The notes beneath the pieces are model-generated. The model saw only the letters and a program-made list of their open reading frames with translations, did not search any database and was not told the origin of the DNA. A DNA stretch of 8,560 nt. Source: Candidatus Curtissbacteria bacterium RIFCSPLOWO2_01_FULL_38_11b. Lineage in GTDB: Bacteria > Patescibacteriota > Microgenomatia > Curtissbacterales > GWA2-41-24. The translations under genes and the position numbers were made by a program. Position 1 is the stretch's first letter. The number at the start of each line of letters is the position of its first letter. Below, in pieces: positions 6,320 through 8,560 of the stretch. The stretch spans positions 15,980-24,539 of the forward strand of contig MFBO01000019.1 in the NCBI GenBank assembly GCA_001774995.1. Direction: 5' to 3'.

Positions 6320-6503
6320 CCTTCAAGTGCATTTGAGAAACGTCTTGTCAACCCGCACTCTCTACAGCGACCTAAGGAGGCAGGGCCGTTTGATGAACCC
6401 GATCATCCAGTGATGAGGACACCTCTCGTGTCTTTTAATAGCTTCGAGGGAGCTAGCTGAATCTGGACCTGGCCGTTCGCCCAATTCCTGTCTCATGTTA
6501 GAC
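6320..6503 (-). ncRNA. Candidate structured RNA, family not recognised
   Basis: Positions 6341-6500 are about 53% G+C (85 of 160 counted), against 29% for 6261-6340 and 31% for 6501-6660: a sharp island typical of structured RNA in an AT-rich genome. Helices found by hand are mutually nested: 6375-6378/6486-6489, 6383-6386/6479-6482, 6395-6398/6475-6478 and 6406-6410/6463-6467, enclosing two hairpins, GACAC-CTCTC-GTGTC (6418-6432) and TAGCT/AGCTA (6439-6455). Further stems are GTCT/AGAC (6490-6503) at the presumed 5' end and AGTGC/GCACT (6326-6330/6355-6359) near the 3' end. A strong minus-strand promoter lies immediately upstream. No U-run terminator is visible, so the 3' end is uncertain and the RNA could continue into the glutaredoxin leader. 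I looked for RNase P, tmRNA, SRP, 6S and common riboswitch motifs and found none. Strand is inferred from the promoter only. Confidence 0.5.
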
Positions 6504-6508
6504 CTATA

Positions 6509-6536
6509 ATTATACTACTTTTGGGGGAAAAATCAA
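6509..6536 (-). promoter_or_regulatory. Promoter of the candidate structured RNA
   Basis: On the minus strand TTGATT (6536-6531, 4/6), a 16-nt spacer and a perfect TATAAT (6514-6509). The predicted start is near 6502, the first bases of the G+C-rich island and of its 5' hairpin. Confidence 0.55.
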
Positions 6537-6551
6537 ATCGTTTTGGTATAG

Positions 6552-6606
6552 CTGTAGTTACTCTCCATAGATTCATCTTCAACTATCCTCAAAAATATAA
6601 CTACAG
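6552..6606. repeat. Inverted repeat, 9-bp perfect stem
   Basis: CTGTAGTTA (6552-6560) pairs with TAACTACAG (6598-6606), with an inner ATAG/CTAT (6567-6570/6583-6586). It lies upstream of the candidate RNA promoter, in AT-rich DNA where I see no gene on either strand. Confidence 0.5.
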
Positions 6607-6671
6607 GCGGATCATATCAAATACAATAATCATAATAATTCACTTCTTCATGAGCTTAGTTAAAAGGACAA

Positions 6672-6735
6672 TTTATATTCGCTGCTAGATATCCATGGCC
6701 TCTTAGGCCGTCGATGAATGCTATAGAAGCGAATA
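6672..6735. repeat. Hairpin repeat, copy 2 (GGCC-TCTTA-GGCC)
   Basis: Positions 6672-6709 match 586-623 at 32/38. This copy lies in a longer 60-nt imperfect hairpin (6676-6735): TATTCGCT/AGCGAATA outer stem of 8 bp, ATCCAT/ATGAAT middle stem with one mismatch, and the shared GGCC/GGCC top with loop TCTTA. The flanking arms differ from copy 1 yet still pair, suggesting the structure matters. Confidence 0.6.
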
Positions 6736-6801
6736 CATACTTTCGAGGGATAAAAGCATTAACATATTATGATTTTTGCAGCTCATGTAAGCAAAGCTTG
6801 C

Positions 6802-6832
6802 GATAGTTCCACGCTTCGCGTGTATAACTATC
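6802..6832. repeat. Hairpin GATAGTT...AACTATC
   Basis: GATAGTT (6802-6808)/AACTATC (6826-6832) with an inner CACGC-TTC-GCGTG (6810-6822), separated by a small asymmetric internal loop. A minor stem, GCAA-AGC-TTGC, lies just before it at 6791-6801. No downstream T-run of terminator type on either strand. Confidence 0.55.
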
Positions 6833-6840
6833 TAAAACTT

Positions 6841-6882
6841 AAGGACAAGAAGAAAGTCTATCCAGACTTTCTTCTTGTCCTT
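6841..6882. terminator. Perfect 19-bp hairpin after the HAD gene (possible terminator)
   Basis: Bases 6841-6859 are exactly complementary to 6864-6882, with a 4-nt ATCC loop. This is the most stable hairpin in the window, beginning 8 nt past the HAD gene stop on the minus strand. The minus-strand continuation is AAGTTTTAGATAG, so the U-tract is weak; it may act as an mRNA 3'-end stabiliser or a repeat rather than an efficient intrinsic terminator. Its AGGAC can alternatively pair with GTCCT at 6893-6897. Confidence 0.5.
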
Positions 6883-6897
6883 CGATAAACTCAGGAC
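6877..6897 (-). repeat. REP-like short palindromic repeat
   Basis: On the minus strand it reads GTCCTGAG, then TTTAT, then CGAAGGAC: GTCC-T-GAG paired imperfectly with CGA-AGGAC. It closely resembles the TCCTGAGcTTGTCGAAGGA type of extragenic palindrome that I recall from many unrelated bacterial genomes. The HAD gene stop codon (6891-6893) falls within it. Confidence 0.5.
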
Positions 6898-7328
6898 TGC
6901 GGGCCTAACCGAAAACTCTTAGCCCTCGGAAGTTTATTATGAATCAGATAGTTTAGCTGATTAGGATTTTTTATGAGATCTACTTCAATCCATGAGTCGT
7001 ACTTACCTTGTTCTTTCAAGGTCCTTTCCTCCGAAACAAATAGTTCGTCGTCGAGCCAAAAAAACTTTTTGTCAAAATCTATAGCCTCAGTTTTGTCCAG
7101 TAGAAAACTGGTCGGTTTGATTCTTTCTATTAACGCAATGGCTTCAGGAAGAAGAAAGCGGGACAAATATTTAACGGTGTATTTACTATCTCCTCGACAC
7201 CTGGAAGTTAGCCAGGAAACATAATAATTACTTAAAATAAACTTAAGAAATTCATCCAAATGCAGAGCTGGGATTCCGCCTCTGGTTAAAATCACTCCAT
7301 CTATATCTATGTAAATATTTTGACGCAT
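6891..7328 (-). CDS. Small HAD-fold hydrolase-like protein
   Basis: A 145-aa protein with the haloacid dehalogenase (HAD) core motifs in order: IYIDIDGVIL (5-14) with nucleophile Asp8 and general acid Asp10; SWLTSR (38-43) with Thr41 as the motif II residue; a Lys in the KPTSFLLDK block (71-79) as motif III; and FWLDDE (90-95) with Asp93/Asp94 as motif IV. It lacks a large cap domain, so it is a minimal phosphatase-type HAD resembling the HAD domains of nucleic-acid end-repair proteins; that likeness is tentative. The last residues (GPQS) and the stop are encoded by the palindromic repeat at 6877-6897, so the C-terminus may have been remodelled. No Shine-Dalgarno before the ATG. It stands alone, behind a strong promoter about 200 nt upstream. 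Confidence 0.8.
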   Translation of the reverse strand: MRQNIYIDIDGVILTRGGIPALHLDEFLKFILSNYYVSWLTSRCRGDSKYTVKYLSRFLLPEAIALIERIKPTSFLLDKTEAIDFDKKFFWLDDELFVSEERTLKEQGKYDSWIEVDLIKNPNQLNYLIHNKLPRAKSFRLGPQS

Positions 7329-7531
7329 CGAATTTGTATTTACTATTAGAGGATAAAATTAAAGATATAAATCTACTTAATTAAGAAGTTGTATTTGTGA
7401 GAAGGAAGAAAGATACTAGAGTAAAATTAACTTTATTTGGCTATCTTTATCTTATCTAATCAGAAATTATTCAAACTTAAGCAGATCTATTCTTAGAAAA
7501 GCTATGCTTATTACTTCAATCTGCTGATTCG
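7329..7531 (-). promoter_or_regulatory. Long structured leader of the HAD gene (or small RNA)
   Basis: The strong promoter at 7538-7566 predicts a start near 7531, leaving about 200 nt before the HAD ATG. It contains AGCAGAT/ATCTGCT (7480-7486/7519-7525) with an internal AAGC-TAT-GCTT hairpin (7499-7509), AATCAG/CTGATT (7458-7463/7524-7529), which overlaps the previous stem by two bases and so competes with it, and AAAGATA/TATCTTT (7409-7415/7442-7448). I see no gene on either strand and no known riboswitch motif. Confidence 0.35.
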
Positions 7532-7537
7532 AAATTA

Positions 7538-7566
7538 AGTATATCAGGAAACACCTGTGAAGTCAA
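7538..7566 (-). promoter_or_regulatory. Strong promoter downstream of tRNA-Glu
   Basis: On the minus strand TTGACT (7566-7561, 5/6), exactly 17 nt, then TATACT (7543-7538, 5/6). It is the best two-box promoter in the window and begins 15 nt after the tRNA 3' end. Confidence 0.6.
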
Positions 7567-7580
7567 ACTATAAGTTCTTG

Positions 7581-7652
7581 CAGCCCTGACGGGGATCGAA
7601 CCCGTGTTACGGCCTTGAAAGAGCCGTGTCCTAACCACTAGACGACAGGGCC
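7581..7652 (-). tRNA. tRNA-Glu (anticodon UUC)
   Basis: A 72-nt cloverleaf on the minus strand. Acceptor GGCCCTG pairs with CAGGGCT (a G-U closes the end); the D arm contains GTCTAGTGGTTAGGAC; the anticodon stem CGGCT/GGCCG encloses loop CTTTCAA with anticodon TTC; a 4-nt variable region (TAAC) follows; the T arm is ACGGG-TTCGATC-CCCGT; discriminator base G. The 3' CCA is not encoded and must be added by tRNA nucleotidyltransferase. The CGTCTAGTGG start and GGTAACA-like variable region match bacterial tRNA-Glu. Confidence 0.97.
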
Positions 7653-7671
7653 ATTATTTTATAATTGGCAT

Positions 7672-7680
7672 ATTGTAGCA
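7672..7680 (-). promoter_or_regulatory. Extended -10 promoter for tRNA-Glu
   Basis: On the minus strand TGCTACAAT: a TGn extension followed by TACAAT (7677-7672, 5/6 to TATAAT), without a clear -35 box. The predicted start is about 12 nt before the mature tRNA 5' end. The leader continues AT-rich to the tRNA. Confidence 0.4.
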
Positions 7681-7741
7681 CAGACCCCTGAAACATGTGA
7701 TACCTACAAGAGATATTTTTAAAACAAGTAAAAACCTATTT

Positions 7742-8413
7742 TTATTTGCGGAATTTGTCCCAAATCTCTTCTAGAATTTGTTTGGCAGTACTTTGACCAC
7801 CAAGTCCAAATGCCAACCCTCCAGCAAGAGCTATCATGGCTACAAGGCCAGCAAAGAGTATTCTTAAAAGTTCCTGGGCAACACCCAGTTGATGAAGGAC
7901 TAGAAAACCCACAAATATAACTATTGACCACTGAGCAATCAAAGCAACAGTATTCGCAAGATTCTTCCCAAGGGATCTTGACGTGCTGAAAGCAAGCTTA
8001 TACCCAAGTCTTGCAAAAACTAAACCTACCATTGCCAAGATTACTGCAACCAGGACATTAGGTATATAAAGAATAACTCTATTTAAAACAGTATTAACTG
8101 CGTTTAGTCTCCAGGCTTGGAGTGCAGGAACCAAAAACACAATAATAATGGTCCATCTGACAATTTGGGCAATAATCTCGCTCCACTCTATATCTCTTCC
8201 TTCCAACTTAACCACTCCATATCTTGATAAAAATTTCTCAAGTTGAATAACATTAAGCGCACTGATAATAATTCTGTGTACAAGTCCGGCTAACACAAGT
8301 CCGATTATCAAAATAATCAAGCCGCCAATAAAAGAGGGTATGTACTCAATAAATATTACAAGCGATCTTATAACTGTTGATGCTACCGAAGTGTAAATTA
8401 ACTCTAAATTCAT
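7742..8413 (-). CDS. Multi-helix membrane protein, mechanosensitive-channel 'conserved TM helix' family
   Basis: A 223-aa integral membrane protein with about five hydrophobic helices (about 27-47, 84-103, 113-135, 153-173, 182-206). The last ends in AGGLAFGLGGQSTAKQ (197-212), the Gly-rich motif of the PF05552 'conserved TM helix' repeat seen in MscS-related channels. A second copy of the repeat style, YIPNVLVAVILAMVGLVFA (116-134), supports a tandem-repeat architecture. It lacks the cytoplasmic beta domain of true MscS, so gating or ion conduction is a family-level inference. Helix 1 is preceded by a short non-cleaved N-terminus, with no signal peptidase site. It is the only gene here with a strong ribosome-binding site. 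The C-terminus is amphipathic and charged (KQILEEIWDKFRK). Confidence 0.82.
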   Translation of the reverse strand: MNLELIYTSVASTVIRSLVIFIEYIPSFIGGLIILIIGLVLAGLVHRIIISALNVIQLEKFLSRYGVVKLEGRDIEWSEIIAQIVRWTIIIVFLVPALQAWRLNAVNTVLNRVILYIPNVLVAVILAMVGLVFARLGYKLAFSTSRSLGKNLANTVALIAQWSIVIFVGFLVLHQLGVAQELLRILFAGLVAMIALAGGLAFGLGGQSTAKQILEEIWDKFRK

Positions 8414-8418
8414 TTATC

Positions 8419-8429
8419 TCACCTCCTTT
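8419..8429 (-). promoter_or_regulatory. Strong Shine-Dalgarno, AAAGGAGGTGA
   Basis: On the minus strand, AGGAGG is followed by 8 nt and then the ATG at 8413-8411. This matches the 16S 3' end almost perfectly and fixes the start of the membrane protein. Other genes in the window have weak sites or none. Confidence 0.9.
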
Positions 8430-8457
8430 CGTCATATTTTTAAACTCTATCCTTATT

Positions 8458-8485
8458 TTAATAAGAATCTCATGAAAAAAGTCAA
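8458..8485 (-). promoter_or_regulatory. Promoter of the membrane-protein gene
   Basis: On the minus strand TTGACT (8485-8480, 5/6), a 16-nt spacer, TATTAA (8463-8458, 4/6). The -10 is covered by a 6-bp inverted repeat, CTTATT-TT-AATAAG (8452-8465), a possible operator. Predicted leader about 38 nt. Confidence 0.45.
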
Positions 8486-8524
8486 GTGAAAACTGTAATT
8501 GATCCCAATTTAATTTAATCGAGA

Positions 8525-8553
8525 TTGAAGTAACTCGCCAATTTTTATATAAT
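8525..8553 (+). promoter_or_regulatory. Plus-strand promoter pointing out of the window
   Basis: TTGAAG (8525-8530, 4/6), exactly 17 nt, perfect TATAAT (8548-8553). The start would be near 8560, implying a divergently transcribed gene just beyond the right edge. Confidence 0.45.
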
Positions 8554-8560
8554 CCATTAT

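Noticed and set aside
6409..6435. Hammerhead-ribozyme-like GTGATGAG followed by a GACAC/GTGTC hairpin on the plus strand
   Set aside because: The core should read CUGAUGAG and a GAAA must follow the stem; neither is present.
6391..6461. Plus-strand AAGGAGG followed by ATG (6393) and overlapping mini-frames of 6 and 15 codons
   Set aside because: Too short and inside the stems of the candidate RNA; the spacing of 12 nt is long and there is no promoter on that strand.
6455..6480. SRP RNA-like GGCCAGGTCC on the minus strand
   Set aside because: The GGAA tetraloop and the following GGA-AGCAGC strand of helix 8 are missing.
6973..7224. Plus-strand 83-codon frame, Ser-rich
   Set aside because: Antisense to the HAD gene, whose motifs on the other strand are clear.
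7719..7931. Minus-strand 70-codon frame rich in Cys and Trp
   Set aside because: Out-of-frame shadow of the membrane-protein gene end.

Overview
The window is AT-rich (roughly 35% G+C by eye), tightly packed bacterial DNA. UGA is used as an ordinary stop (yraN, the LOG gene and the HAD gene end in TGA), so the standard code applies and the recoded SR1/Gracilibacteria lineages are excluded. Tight gene spacing, 8-nt start/stop overlaps, scarce Shine-Dalgarno sites and a cytosolic beta-CASP nuclease with small metabolic enzymes suggest a reduced-genome bacterium, most likely Patescibacteria/CPR (Microgenomates-like). This placement is inferred from style and gene content, not from a marker gene.

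Layout. (1) Positions 2-1161, plus strand: the 3' end of rnhB (RNase HII), yraN (UPF0102 nuclease-fold protein) overlapping it by 8 nt, then an unrecognised 171-aa gene whose upstream region holds a hairpin and a consensus -10 box very close to its ATG. (2) Positions 1158-5829, minus strand: five genes in one run, in transcription order MBL/beta-CASP RNase, RPE-like TIM barrel, LOG family protein, PfkB-family kinase and D-2-hydroxyacid dehydrogenase. Gaps are -8 to +17 nt, so this is almost certainly one operon. A glutaredoxin (5925-6185) lies 95 nt upstream. (3) Positions 6186-6890 have no convincing protein gene and are full of inverted repeats. They include a G+C island (about 53% against about 30% on either side) that folds as nested helices behind a good minus-strand promoter, so it is a candidate structured RNA. 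(4) Positions 6891-8413, minus strand: a small HAD-fold protein with a roughly 200-nt leader and strong promoter, tRNA-Glu(UUC), and a five-helix membrane protein of the mechanosensitive-channel 'conserved TM helix' type. A plus-strand promoter at the right edge points out of the window.

How the genes may work together. LOG enzymes release ribose 5-phosphate from nucleoside monophosphates, PfkB kinases phosphorylate sugars or nucleosides, and RPE interconverts pentulose phosphates, so the operon looks like pentose/nucleotide salvage alongside an RNA-degrading nuclease. This is inference. The RPE homologue has lost both metal-binding histidines (each is Gln) and may not be an ordinary epimerase. 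The most interesting non-coding signals are the RNA-like island at 6320-6503, a 38-bp hairpin repeat shared by 586-623 and 6672-6709, and a palindromic repeat that supplies the last codons of the HAD gene.
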